Shown here piece after piece: positions 16,763 through 26,354 of a DNA stretch of 64,000 bases (the first letter of the stretch is position 1; each line of letters begins with the position of its first letter). Source of the stretch: Fimenecus sp964540535 (GTDB lineage Bacteria; Bacillota; Clostridia; Oscillospirales; Acutalibacteraceae); NCBI GenBank assembly GCA_964540535.1, contig CAZIMO010000001.1, forward strand, positions 186,001-250,000, given 5' to 3'. Both the position numbers and the translations under genes were made by a program. The notes beneath the pieces were generated by a model. That model ran no database searches. It was not told where the DNA came from and saw nothing but the letters and a program-made list of their open reading frames with translations.

Positions 16763-17605
16763 TTATTTCTCTCCAAAGTCCATATTTTCGTATTTACCTA
16801 AATCGACTTTAATTATACCATGCCCCACATATCTTTTATTTTCGGGAGGCGGTGTCATATAATCGCCGAAAAAGTGTGTTAAGTATTCATCAAACTCTTT
16901 TGGTCCTCTGAACTTTTCATCTTCAAATTCATATAAATCGTGCTCGGTAAGCCAACGGCGTTCCCAAGTTTCTTTTTTTAACGGACTTCCTCCGCAAAAA
17001 TTTGCCGCTTTACAATCGGTTTCGGCACGGTATTTGGTCATATTCTTATACAAATTTTTATGTAATGTTTTAATCGGAACTAATCTTGACATAAGTTTTA
17101 ATGCAACTGCTCCGACCTTTTTAGCAAAATTAGTTTTATTTATATAATCATATTTACACTTATTCATCAGCAAATGCCAATAAAAGTGAACCTTATTCCA
17201 CTGCTTTAGCTTTAGTTTATCATCATTCGGAACATTGTCCCAAGGGAAAATATCAATATATATTCCTTTGTGCATATTAGCGTCGGCACTGTTTTTTTCT
17301 ACATACTCGGTTCCGTTTAAACGGATTTTTGCAAACGGCATACCGTAACCCGGATCGGTTTTCCAAGTCTGAACAAAATAATCATCGCCCAATTCCTTTT
17401 GAGCAATTTCGAGAAATCGCTCATAATTATCTCTGGTCATTCCAAAATCCATATCATCATCCCAAGGAATGAAGCCCTTGTGGCGAATAGCACCAAGCAT
17501 TGTTCCGCCGCACATGAAATAAGGAATATTATTTTTGTCACAAACATCTCTTATGTCCTTTGAGATTTTCAATTGCAATGCTTGTAACTTATTTAAGTTT
17601 CCCAT
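16763..17605 (-). CDS. LicD-family phosphotransferase
   Basis: 280 residues from the ATG at 17605 (GAGAGG seven bases upstream). The LicD nucleotidyltransferase-fold core is clear: YFMCGGTMLGAIRHKGFIPWDDDMDFGMTRDNYERF, with the DDDMD acidic cluster; further on YIDIFPWDNVP. LicD proteins move phosphocholine or other phospho-alcohols from CDP carriers to glycans, and related proteins act in glycerol-phosphate decoration. The gene is followed at once by a TagD-like CDP-alcohol maker, so the pair probably attaches a phospho-alcohol substituent to the repeat unit. Confidence 0.88.
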   Translation of the reverse strand: MGNLNKLQALQLKISKDIRDVCDKNNIPYFMCGGTMLGAIRHKGFIPWDDDMDFGMTRDNYERFLEIAQKELGDDYFVQTWKTDPGYGMPFAKIRLNGTEYVEKNSADANMHKGIYIDIFPWDNVPNDDKLKLKQWNKVHFYWHLLMNKCKYDYINKTNFAKKVGAVALKLMSRLVPIKTLHKNLYKNMTKYRAETDCKAANFCGGSPLKKETWERRWLTEHDLYEFEDEKFRGPKEFDEYLTHFFGDYMTPPPENKRYVGHGIIKVDLGKYENMDFGEK

Positions 17606-17640
17606 TTTTTTGCCTCTCTTAATATAAAAAATATGATTAA

Positions 17641-18855
17641 TCAACCGCGTCGTTTTAAGTTAATTTTATGTATTATCTCATAAATTCCTATCAATTGAAT
17701 AAAATCTTTTATTTTAAACTTAATTTGCCGTTTAATTTTGCCGATTGTTGAATAGCCTGCATATTTTTTTACAACGAAAAGATAGCCGTTTTCATAATAA
17801 TCTTTCCAAAACTGCTCTCTTGCAGGATTTCTTTTAGACGGTTTTTTATGATTGTCATAAAACGCGTCTTTAATATTGCTTTCACGGTATTCAAGAGTAT
17901 CCTTGATTTCTTCAAACACCTTTTCACCCTTGGGGGTATTTACAATCACCATTGATGTGCCTTTATTATCATAAAAATCGGGCATAATTTTGTCAATACC
18001 CCAATAGTCGGCGATTGCAATGTCAGCAACTCTCGGTGACGGCGCCGCATATTCGCATTCGTGGCACGAAGGTCTGATTATAAAATGGCCGTAGAATAAA
18101 TCCTTATGATTTTGCGACAGCTTTGTTTTATATTCGTTTTTACCGTTTTCAAGGAAGAAATGCTCGTTATGACAATTCCAGCCCTCAACCTTTGAACGGT
18201 TTTTATAGTTTATGATTTTACTGTTTTTTTCTTTTTCTATCAGTGCCAAATGTTCTTTCCACATAAGAGGACTTGGAACACCGTGGCACACAATTTCACA
18301 GGTAATCAAATTATCTCTGAGATTTGAATTTCCGAGAAAAGCGTAAAGCCCTGCAATTTGACAGGGAGTTCCCGTAAAAAGAACCTCTTTGCCCTCTGAC
18401 AAATCTTTTTTCACAAGCGAAAAGGTATTGCCCATTTCACTTTGAACATATTTTGAACCCATAAATTTTTGACAGTCTTTCTGATCATCGGCTCTGCCGT
18501 GAACCACCTTAAAATCCTTATCAAATTCTGCACCGTAAACCGTGCCGTTATTTTTTATTACCTTTTGAGTAACAGCCGAAAACGCACCGCCCGATGTACT
18601 CATACTTCTGATATTTTCATCTTTGATTTTTACCGCATAAACCTTGGGTTCTTCAAGGCTGTCAACCGCACCGTCAAAAACAGATTTATTCGACGGACAT
18701 ATTGACTTACACTGACCGCACTCAACACATTTTTCATTATCAATTACAGGGTACAAAAAGCCTTCACTGTCGGGCTTCATTTCAATTGCATTTAATGCGC
18801 ATACACTTGCGCAGGCAGTACAGCCGATACAGCTGTTTTTTTCTGTAATAATCAT
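17641..18855 (-). CDS. FrhB-like (F420 hydrogenase beta-family) iron-sulfur protein
   Basis: 404 residues from the ATG at 18855; no clear ribosome site, and a longer reading to 18882 is possible. The N-terminus has two 4Fe-4S motifs: C9-C12-C15-C19 (CIGCTACASVC) and C43-C46-C49-C53 (CVECGQCKSIC). The rest matches the FrhB/FdhB domains, with FTGTPCQIAGLYAFLG and CHGVPSPLMW. In Firmicute capsule loci this family is regularly paired with a pyruvyl transferase, as here (18932). It does not imply that the cell makes F420; the electron carrier and reaction are unknown, perhaps sugar ring or pyruvyl reduction. Confidence 0.85.
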   Translation of the reverse strand: MIITEKNSCIGCTACASVCALNAIEMKPDSEGFLYPVIDNEKCVECGQCKSICPSNKSVFDGAVDSLEEPKVYAVKIKDENIRSMSTSGGAFSAVTQKVIKNNGTVYGAEFDKDFKVVHGRADDQKDCQKFMGSKYVQSEMGNTFSLVKKDLSEGKEVLFTGTPCQIAGLYAFLGNSNLRDNLITCEIVCHGVPSPLMWKEHLALIEKEKNSKIINYKNRSKVEGWNCHNEHFFLENGKNEYKTKLSQNHKDLFYGHFIIRPSCHECEYAAPSPRVADIAIADYWGIDKIMPDFYDNKGTSMVIVNTPKGEKVFEEIKDTLEYRESNIKDAFYDNHKKPSKRNPAREQFWKDYYENGYLFVVKKYAGYSTIGKIKRQIKFKIKDFIQLIGIYEIIHKINLKRRG

Positions 18856-18931
18856 ACTTATTATTTGCACAAAGAGCCGCAAAAATCAGCTTTTTATGCA
18901 CGGTACCGTTCCTTTCAATGTATTTTATAAA

Positions 18932-20047
18932 CTAAATACCTAAACTGTCTTTTAAATATTTTAAGGATTTTTCTCTTTCGTTTTTTAAGTTATTTTGAAT
19001 ATTTTCTAAATCAAGCTCTTTAAGCACTATATTGCTTGTGGGAACTAAAGCATTTTCCGCCCCTAATTTTTTGGTTATTGACAGCATTCGCTCATGCAAT
19101 GCTTTGCCCTTTTTAAGTTCATCGTTAATTGGAATATAGAACTTTTTATTATAAATAAGTGAAAAAGCTGTTCCGTGGAACGAATTTGTCACAACATATT
19201 CGGCATTTTTAAAATAAGCAACAAAATCCATGGGCGAAACAAAAATATCGCAGTTTTTCACACCGAACTTGAAAATATCATACTCTTTAATGCCTATATA
19301 TAATATCGGCAAGCCTGTTTGCTTTTGAAGCTTTTCGGCAATTTTAACGATTGACGAAACTACCTTTTCGTCACCGGGCATTACATAGCACAGAATACCT
19401 TTGAAATTTTTTGCTTTGTCTTTTGCGCTGTCTGCAATTATATTCCAATCGCCTGCCTCTAAAAGCAGTGTTGGGTCTAATACACATTCAGCGTCTTTTC
19501 CGCACAATTCTTTTACGATTTCAATACCGCTTTCTTCACGGACTGAAATATTTGAATACTTCGACAGCAATTCGCCGCATTTTTCTTTGTATTTCTCGTT
19601 AAAGGTGCTTTTCCCGAAGCTTGAAGCATAAGAAATTCTTTTGCGGTTATCGGGAATAAAGTCAAAAAAGTAGCTTGTATCGTAAAGGAAAATATCAGGA
19701 TTCCAAATTTGGTCGCTTCCCGAAATAAAAACATCAAAATCCTGCGGCGCTGACTTTAGCTGTTCGTTATTTTTGTAGTGTTTATCTGTGAAAGGGATGA
19801 AGTTTCTTCTAAATAAATTAAATCCTCTTCTCTTTTGCCACAAGCTAAACGCATCTTTTCCGTAATGCCAAGCCGTACTGATTATTTTTTTATAAACAGG
19901 CACGCCATAAGTTCTTCTGCGGGTATCGTTATATTTATAAACAACAGTATCAACGCCGAAATCCTGCGTTTTTTTTGCCAAAGCATAGGTTTGAAGCACT
20001 GCGCCGTAATTATCCGACAATGCTAAAGTTATAATTGACGCTTTCAT
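18932..20047 (-). CDS. Polysaccharide pyruvyl transferase family protein
   Basis: 371 residues. Opening MKASIITLALSDNYGAVLQTYALAK, then SGSDQIWNPDIF and SYASSFGKSTF, and late VTNSFHGTAFSLIY, are all markers of the CsaB-like pyruvyl transferase family (GT-B-like fold). Members add a pyruvate ketal to a sugar of a wall polymer or capsule, using phosphoenolpyruvate. The FrhB-like gene follows 76 bp downstream, the usual pairing. The acceptor sugar cannot be read. Confidence 0.87.
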   Translation of the reverse strand: MKASIITLALSDNYGAVLQTYALAKKTQDFGVDTVVYKYNDTRRRTYGVPVYKKIISTAWHYGKDAFSLWQKRRGFNLFRRNFIPFTDKHYKNNEQLKSAPQDFDVFISGSDQIWNPDIFLYDTSYFFDFIPDNRKRISYASSFGKSTFNEKYKEKCGELLSKYSNISVREESGIEIVKELCGKDAECVLDPTLLLEAGDWNIIADSAKDKAKNFKGILCYVMPGDEKVVSSIVKIAEKLQKQTGLPILYIGIKEYDIFKFGVKNCDIFVSPMDFVAYFKNAEYVVTNSFHGTAFSLIYNKKFYIPINDELKKGKALHERMLSITKKLGAENALVPTSNIVLKELDLENIQNNLKNEREKSLKYLKDSLGI

Positions 20048-20051
20048 TATA

Positions 20052-21587
20052 TCACTTCCTAATCAATTTCTGCTTTACAAAACCGAACAGTTGATTTCTT
20101 TCGTCTTTTCCTATAAAGAATATAAAGGAAGAAGCGAAATAACAAACTGCGCAAATTATACCTTTAACAACTAAATACATAAAAGAACCGTCGGGCAATA
20201 CTTTTGATACGGCAAAGCCGACAGCTAACGATATTGCCATTGGAATTACCATTTTCAAATGACACTTTTTAAAGAATTCGCCTATGCCCAAATGCAAAGC
20301 CTTTGAATACACAACATTCATTATTATTTCATGACCCACTAAAAATCCCGTTGCTATACCGATTGCCGCACCCAATGCGCCAAATGACGGAACTAAAAGT
20401 ACTGTTACAATTACATTTATAATCGCACCGATTGTATATGACAAGGCTCTGTATTTAACCTTATTCATTACATACACAACTTCCATACCGATGCCTTGCG
20501 TCATATGAATTATGCAGGGACAGAGAATGATAATAACAGAATAATATGAGTCAATATAATCAGGTCCGAACCACAGGCTGATAAATTCTTTGCCCAATAC
20601 AGAAATGGCAACAACCAAGCCTGCCACCACAAAAAGCTGAAGCTTGCCGACGCTTACCATTAAATCGGTTAATTTTTTATTTGCATTTTCTTCGTTTGCA
20701 AGTACAGCAACTCTCGGTAAAAATATACCGTGCAATGCCTCTGCAAACAGCAAGACATAGCCTTCAATTTGCGCCGCAACGGCAAATATTGCGACTTCAC
20801 GTGAATTTGAGAATGCGGCAAGCAATGACGGCTCAATTGTGAAGAAGAACTTATCGGCTATCATTGCAATAGTCATCCAAGCGGAAAAACTCAGAATATT
20901 TTTAACAATGCCGCTGTCTTTATAAGTTATATCAATTTCAAGATGTTCAGCTTTTCTTATATACAAAAGCTTTGCTATGTTTACCGATACGGTTACAAGC
21001 GCGTTTACAAGAACTACATAATATAAGCCCTTACCGCACCACAATGATATGCATACAAGAACAATAATTAAAAGCTTTGAAATCAAGTCAAAAATTTTAT
21101 TATTATAAACTCTGCCGTGCGCAGTATATATGCCGTTCAAGGGCAGCGCAGGAATAGAAAACACAGTCATTATTGCCATAATTATATAAACGACCTTGAG
21201 TTTTTCTATTTCTTCTACCGTTAAACCCTGATAAATATGCTCTATCAAAAAGAAGAGCACAACCAATACTGCAAATGCAATTGAGGTTATAACTATATAA
21301 ACCTTTAAAACTATTCCGATAAAACCTTTAATTTTATCCCGTTCGCCTGCGGCAAGATATTTTGCAATAAATCTTGAAACAACAGCGCTTAAACCGAAAT
21401 CCACGGTAACATAGGACATCAAAGATATTACAATTGAATAAATTGCATATTCAGACTGCCCCAGCTCCCTTATAAGCCAAGGAGTATAAAGCAAACCTGT
21501 TATCAATGTGAAAAAAATTGAAAAGTAAGAAAAGAATATATTTTTAAATATCAATTTTCCGCTTTTAATAGAATTATTTTTATTCAT
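20052..21587 (-). CDS. wzx: Wzx-type polysaccharide flippase
   Basis: 511 residues from the ATG at 21587; GGTGAC lies ten bases upstream, and a GTG at 21602 overlapping the wzy stop is an alternative start. About 14 hydrophobic segments span the protein; the N-terminus FFSYFSIFFTLITGLLYTPWLIRELGQSEYAIYSIVISL and the inner GMEVVYVMNKVKYRALSY are typical of the MVF/MATE-like Wzx flippases that turn undecaprenyl-linked repeat units outward. It sits with a Wzy-type gene (11-bp gap), consistent with Wzx/Wzy assembly. Confidence 0.88.
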   Translation of the reverse strand: MNKNNSIKSGKLIFKNIFFSYFSIFFTLITGLLYTPWLIRELGQSEYAIYSIVISLMSYVTVDFGLSAVVSRFIAKYLAAGERDKIKGFIGIVLKVYIVITSIAFAVLVVLFFLIEHIYQGLTVEEIEKLKVVYIIMAIMTVFSIPALPLNGIYTAHGRVYNNKIFDLISKLLIIVLVCISLWCGKGLYYVVLVNALVTVSVNIAKLLYIRKAEHLEIDITYKDSGIVKNILSFSAWMTIAMIADKFFFTIEPSLLAAFSNSREVAIFAVAAQIEGYVLLFAEALHGIFLPRVAVLANEENANKKLTDLMVSVGKLQLFVVAGLVVAISVLGKEFISLWFGPDYIDSYYSVIIILCPCIIHMTQGIGMEVVYVMNKVKYRALSYTIGAIINVIVTVLLVPSFGALGAAIGIATGFLVGHEIIMNVVYSKALHLGIGEFFKKCHLKMVIPMAISLAVGFAVSKVLPDGSFMYLVVKGIICAVCYFASSFIFFIGKDERNQLFGFVKQKLIRK

Positions 21588-21598
21588 TACAGGAACAG

Positions 21599-22804
21599 TC
21601 ACCTTAATTCATAATCTTCTGCTTCTAATCTTAAATAATTTGAAGCAATACCGATTGACGCCATAATATGGAATGTGTAGTGGGCAAATAAAGCCGTTCC
21701 TACCAATCCGACAAATACAATATAAACAACTGACATAGCATAAATTGCCGAAGCGTTGCTTCTTTCTCTTGCTAATCTGAAGATAAGCTTAATTCCGCGA
21801 ACAATCAGCCACAAATAGATAAGCAAGCCGATAATTCCGTATGAGAAAATCATCTCTAAAATCTCGTTATGGACACCCGAACCTATAATTGCAAGGCTGG
21901 AACCGCTGCCCTTACCTATTAAAAGCTCAACAAAGTTCCTTTGCAATATATCGTGAATAGCCGCTGAATAAAGAATATCTCTATCTGATCCTGTGGAAAG
22001 CGCTTCCCAAGTAAATCTTGATATCAAGGCGTTATTGGTAATCTTATTTACAACCACAATACCGATGACAAAGAGCGCAATAACTGCTGACGCTTTGAGT
22101 AGGGAGAATTTCATCTTACCTCTTCTAATCTGAATATAGCAGTATATCATCAGCATCAATCCCAATGCCAAAATAGAACCGCGCTTCATTGACACGATAA
22201 TAAGTCCGCAGCTTATCATTAAGCTTGTATTTTTTATAAATTTGTTTTTAATCTGAAGCAGAAACGGAATGAGTACCAAAATATTATAAGATATATTCAA
22301 AACGTTGCTTGCGTCATTTGCGCCTATTTCGGCTTTGTAGCTTGTGAAATTTATCAAAGCTACTATCGAAAAATAGATTGTAACTATCCATATTATGAAC
22401 TCAAACAGTATAACCAAATTATATGTTTTTTTATCATAAACAACATCTTCCATAAAGAAAACAGTTAAGAACCACAGTACGATAAGTCCGATATGGACAG
22501 CAATTGACCAAAAGCTTACACCGTTCAGAAAATCTGAAAATGCGCCCCAAACCGCCAACACAAATAAGGGAATGCTCAAATTTGAATTTTTAAGCTTACC
22601 TGTTAAAACAGCACGCATCACCATATAAAGAGCCAATAACGCAATTAACAGCATTAAAAACAGATGAACCGAGCTTCTTGATTCAGTTTGTTTAATCATT
22701 ACATTTGCACTGGTTTGCATATCTTCAATATAATATAAGCTGTAAATTGCATATACTATACAAAGCATAAACCGTACAAAACCGCTTTTCGCTTTTTTGT
22801 TCAT
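21599..22804 (-). CDS. wzy: Wzy-like O-antigen/capsule polymerase
   Basis: 401 residues from the ATG at 22804, which has AAGAGGA upstream; an in-frame extension to 22858 runs into the preceding gene and has no site. About ten to twelve membrane helices, with one large outer loop around residues 265-310 (FTWEALSTGSDRDILYSAAIHDILQRNFVELLIGKGSGSS). This loop resembles the O-antigen ligase/polymerase (Wzy_C) region with GRD-like and GxGxGS elements. Proteins of this kind have little sequence identity, so the call rests on topology, the loop and the position next to wzx. Confidence 0.8.
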   Translation of the reverse strand: MNKKAKSGFVRFMLCIVYAIYSLYYIEDMQTSANVMIKQTESRSSVHLFLMLLIALLALYMVMRAVLTGKLKNSNLSIPLFVLAVWGAFSDFLNGVSFWSIAVHIGLIVLWFLTVFFMEDVVYDKKTYNLVILFEFIIWIVTIYFSIVALINFTSYKAEIGANDASNVLNISYNILVLIPFLLQIKNKFIKNTSLMISCGLIIVSMKRGSILALGLMLMIYCYIQIRRGKMKFSLLKASAVIALFVIGIVVVNKITNNALISRFTWEALSTGSDRDILYSAAIHDILQRNFVELLIGKGSGSSLAIIGSGVHNEILEMIFSYGIIGLLIYLWLIVRGIKLIFRLARERSNASAIYAMSVVYIVFVGLVGTALFAHYTFHIMASIGIASNYLRLEAEDYELR

Positions 22805-22811
22805 ATTCCTC

Positions 22812-23951
22812 TTACCATGGGCATACCGGTCTTGAATTACCGATATGCAGACACTCATAATTTATTATATCAATTACATAATCACCTACTGATTGAGATG
22901 ATATTTTTGTTGCATAAGCCTTGCTTTTTTCTTTCCACTGCGCAACAGCTTCGGGATTATTAACCGCAAACTCAATTGCTTTTGCCAGCTCTTTCGGTCT
23001 TTTGGCTTTTACCACAATACCTGCGCCGCTGTGGTCAATCACCTCGTGGCTTACAGCTTGGTCGGACGCAATCACGCCGATATATGCTCTTGTCGCTTCA
23101 TTAACCAATAAATTCCATCCGTCAAATTTACTGGGAACAATACAAACATCATATTTTTTCATATTGTTGCCCACTTCAAGTGAATTCCAAGAGCCGAGAA
23201 AGCTTGCATTTTCATTATTTTCCGCCCAAGAAATAACCTCGTCCTTCATATCGCCGTAACCGCCCACAAAATCAATTGTATAACTGCTTTTATCGGCTTT
23301 AACCAAATCTAACGCTTTTACCAAAGTATCAGTTCCCTTGGTATATCTTGAAAATCTTCCTACGTACAGAAAGCGCATAGGCGAATTTATAGGATATATG
23401 TTTTTATCTGTTACGCAATCGACCGGGTCGTACATAAACGGATAAAGCTTTTCGCTTTTCCATCTGTAATGCTTATTTTCATCAACGCCCTGTAATCCGA
23501 GAGGAAGATATGCTTTTATATACTTTTGATATTTTTTAGCAATGAGTATTTCAGAAATCGGCACATATACACGCTTTATTATTCTTTTCCACCACTTACC
23601 GTAAATACCGGGACGTTCGGAAAAGCAAATAAACTGATATTTATCTGCAAAAATGTATTTATCAAGATATTTAATTACACTGCTCTTAAAGCCTGCCAGA
23701 ATATGTATTGCATCGGGTTCTGACTGAAAGATATTTTTGATTTTTTCTTCTGTATTTTCAGACAAATCAACCATAACAGCGTCGCCGTAATCGCCGTCAT
23801 CCCATTTAACGCTTTTTCTGATTTCGTTAAAATCATGAAGATACGCATATATTACCTTGCCGTTCCATGCTTTAGTCATATAATTAAAGCATCCCTTGCC
23901 GACCTTGGGAGGCTGATCAAACCAAAAAATCAAACTTCTTGAATTTTCCAC
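22812..23951 (-). CDS. GT4-family glycosyltransferase
   Basis: 379 residues, GTG start with GGAGAG six bases upstream, directly after the previous stop (TAAGTG). The second Rossmann half has MRFLYVGRFSRYTKGTDTLVKALDLV, then YDVCIVPSKFDGWNLLVNEA and GIVVKAKRPKELAKAIEFAV. The DGWNLLVNEA box takes the place of the EGFGL...EA retaining GT-B motif. One of three consecutive GT4 enzymes that build the repeat unit on the inner membrane face. Donor and linkage unknown. Confidence 0.85.
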   Translation of the reverse strand: MENSRSLIFWFDQPPKVGKGCFNYMTKAWNGKVIYAYLHDFNEIRKSVKWDDGDYGDAVMVDLSENTEEKIKNIFQSEPDAIHILAGFKSSVIKYLDKYIFADKYQFICFSERPGIYGKWWKRIIKRVYVPISEILIAKKYQKYIKAYLPLGLQGVDENKHYRWKSEKLYPFMYDPVDCVTDKNIYPINSPMRFLYVGRFSRYTKGTDTLVKALDLVKADKSSYTIDFVGGYGDMKDEVISWAENNENASFLGSWNSLEVGNNMKKYDVCIVPSKFDGWNLLVNEATRAYIGVIASDQAVSHEVIDHSGAGIVVKAKRPKELAKAIEFAVNNPEAVAQWKEKSKAYATKISSQSVGDYVIDIINYECLHIGNSRPVCPW

Positions 23952-25169
23952 TTATATCTCTCCAATCAAATTACTGTACAGCCTAATATACTCTTCATTA
24001 TGTTTTTGAACAGAATAAATTTCTGCATTTTTTCGGGCAGAAATATTTCCGCCGTTTTCTTTAAGCGTTAAGCCTTTTGCTATAATATCAAGCATTTCAT
24101 CAACGCTTGCGTTTATTTCGCAAATTAAACCGCTGCCCTCTGTTTTAATAAGCTCGGGGCTTGCCGTTGAATTGACAAGCACAACGGGTGTTCCGCACGC
24201 CATCGCCTCGACTGTTACCAAGCCAAAGGTTTCTTCAACAGACGGATTTAAGAATAGATCTGCCGCTGAATAAAGGTCTATAAGCTCCTGCTGATTCCAA
24301 GTGCGTTCAAGCCCTATAACATTTCGGGGCAGTTCTGCAATTTTCCCTTTATCAAGACCGACCATAATATATTGCCAAGCTTCAGGAGAGTTTTTTGCAA
24401 TTTTTATAAGCTTACTGTAACCTTTTCGCTCATTCCAACCGTCAGATACAAGAAGAATAAGCTTTTTATTCTCACAATTGTACTTTTTTCTTACATCGCT
24501 CACGGTGGGTTTAAATTTGTTCAAATCCACACCGTTATATATTCTTTTGACAGGATAGGAGCCGAGAATAGATTGTTCCGTAACACCTTTAAGCCAATCA
24601 GAAACAGTAACTACCGTTAAATCATGCAATCCCGTATAAAGTTCTTTTTTTTCAAGGTAATTTCTCTTTGAGCAATCCGCCAAAAGAGATTTGGGATAAC
24701 CGTTTTTTTCGGGACACTTAAAACATTCGGTTTGCCACTTACTGCATTTTTTGAATGCAAAGTGAGGACAATGCCCTGTAAATGCCCAGCAATCGTGAAT
24801 TGTCCAAACGATTTTGCCGTTAAATTCATTTTTCAAATATTCAAAAAGTATTTTTACATTAAGATAATATCCGTGTAAATTATGAAGATGGATAATATCA
24901 GGGTTATACTGTTTAATAAATTCAACAAGTTTTTTGGTAGGCTCAACGGAATAAAATCCGCTTCGGTCAGTAATACGCGATAACAGTGCGTGAAGCATAT
25001 AGTCTTTTTTTTCGCCTATTCGGTATGAATTGACGCTTTCATCGCATTCACCCCTGCCAAACGCCACACAGAATTCGCCGCCGCTTTCTACTATGGAGTT
25101 ACCTAAATCCTTAATAATTTTTCCAGTACTGCCCTTGCCGTAAACCGTGTTAATAAACAAAACCCTCAT
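23952..25169 (-). CDS. GT4-family glycosyltransferase
   Basis: 405 residues; the ATG overlaps the previous stop (ATGA). The front half is cysteine-rich (HDCWAFTGHCPHFAFKKC...CFKCPEKNGYP), a pattern seen in WcaC/WfgS-like capsule transferases. The back half has the donor-binding box PSVEETFGLVTVEAMACGTPVV, the retaining GT-B signature with its glutamate pair. N-terminal GKGSTGKIIKDLG binds the acceptor side. Donor unknown. Confidence 0.88.
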   Translation of the reverse strand: MRVLFINTVYGKGSTGKIIKDLGNSIVESGGEFCVAFGRGECDESVNSYRIGEKKDYMLHALLSRITDRSGFYSVEPTKKLVEFIKQYNPDIIHLHNLHGYYLNVKILFEYLKNEFNGKIVWTIHDCWAFTGHCPHFAFKKCSKWQTECFKCPEKNGYPKSLLADCSKRNYLEKKELYTGLHDLTVVTVSDWLKGVTEQSILGSYPVKRIYNGVDLNKFKPTVSDVRKKYNCENKKLILLVSDGWNERKGYSKLIKIAKNSPEAWQYIMVGLDKGKIAELPRNVIGLERTWNQQELIDLYSAADLFLNPSVEETFGLVTVEAMACGTPVVLVNSTASPELIKTEGSGLICEINASVDEMLDIIAKGLTLKENGGNISARKNAEIYSVQKHNEEYIRLYSNLIGEI

Positions 25170-26350
25170 TTTTTATCAATCACCGTAACATATTTGTGAA
25201 TATTTTCTGTTTTTGTGAATTCTGCCTTGAAAAGCTTATAGCAGTTTTCCTGTATGCTTGACTTATTCATTGCAATATTTTTTATACGCTCTGCCAAAGC
25301 TTCGGGCTTGTCCGAAGCAATTGACGGATTAAGCGAATATTTTTGAAGGAGCGAACTGAACTCGCAGTCTTCGCCGAAGCAGAACGCTGTTTCTCGACCG
25401 CAAGAAAGCACAACGCCTGTTTTGCTCGGAAGCGCCGTGTAAACGCCGCCTTTAACCAACGGAATTATATTTATGCCTGCCGCTGAATAGATATGCGTTG
25501 CCATGTCACTCGACTGCATAGGAAGCATCTGCACATTATTAAGATTCTCTTCATCAACCATTTTTTCAATGCTTTCACGGTTTACGCCATCGCCGATTAT
25601 AAGGAATTTTATATTGTCGCAATCTTTCAAAAGTTTAGCGCTTTGAACTATCAGCTCAACATTCTGCATTCTGCCGATATTGCCTGCGTATATTGCGTAA
25701 AAAACATCTTTATCAAGATTAAAGGTCTTTATAAACTCATTTTCTTCTGTAGAAATATCTACAATTTCGTCACTGTATCCCCAATTATGTATAACGGTAA
25801 TTTTTTCTTCGGGTACTCCTTTCGCCGCAATATATTTTTTCATATCTTCAGATATACAGATTATAGAATCTGCTTCTTTATATACGGCTCTCTGCCACAT
25901 TTCAAAGAAATTATAAATGAATGAGCCTTTGCTGATTATTCCGCTTGCAACTGCATTGTCGGGCCAAATGTCCTGCACCATAGCCACAACACGCATACCC
26001 TTTCTTTTTGCCGATTTTACCGACCAAAAAGACGAATAAGAAACATCTTCAAACAAAACATCGGCGTCAGTTTTTTTTAGCCCCAAAGCCATTCGCATTG
26101 TTGTTAATGTATCAAACACATAGCGGAAAATTATATTGCTTTTTGCCGCTTTTTTGCGTGAGTATTTATGATATTTTATATTTTCGCCGTTTATGCCTAA
26201 AGTATTGCCGTCATCATCTTTATTTTCAACGGCAATTAAACGTTCAACAGTATTTCCGCTTTCTAAAAAGCCGTTTATGATGTCCGAGAACAAGTGATTA
26301 AACGGACTTGTTTTATCAAAAAGTATAGGAGTTAAAATTGCAATTTTCAT
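25166..26350 (-). CDS. GT4-family glycosyltransferase
   Basis: 394 residues from the ATG at 26350 (GGTGGAGT upstream). Features are MKIAILTPILFDKTSPFNHL at the front, DIWPDNAVASGI, the central VFYAIYAGNIGRMQNVELIV and a C-terminal half ending ...AERIKNIAMN. The layout is close to WbuB/WcaI-like L-FucNAc transferases in which an MVQDIWPD box is conserved. Since the operon makes UDP-L-FucNAc this enzyme is the best candidate for using it, but that is an inference from motif and context. Confidence 0.85.
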   Translation of the reverse strand: MKIAILTPILFDKTSPFNHLFSDIINGFLESGNTVERLIAVENKDDDGNTLGINGENIKYHKYSRKKAAKSNIIFRYVFDTLTTMRMALGLKKTDADVLFEDVSYSSFWSVKSAKRKGMRVVAMVQDIWPDNAVASGIISKGSFIYNFFEMWQRAVYKEADSIICISEDMKKYIAAKGVPEEKITVIHNWGYSDEIVDISTEENEFIKTFNLDKDVFYAIYAGNIGRMQNVELIVQSAKLLKDCDNIKFLIIGDGVNRESIEKMVDEENLNNVQMLPMQSSDMATHIYSAAGINIIPLVKGGVYTALPSKTGVVLSCGRETAFCFGEDCEFSSLLQKYSLNPSIASDKPEALAERIKNIAMNKSSIQENCYKLFKAEFTKTENIHKYVTVIDKK

Positions 26351-26354
26351 TATA

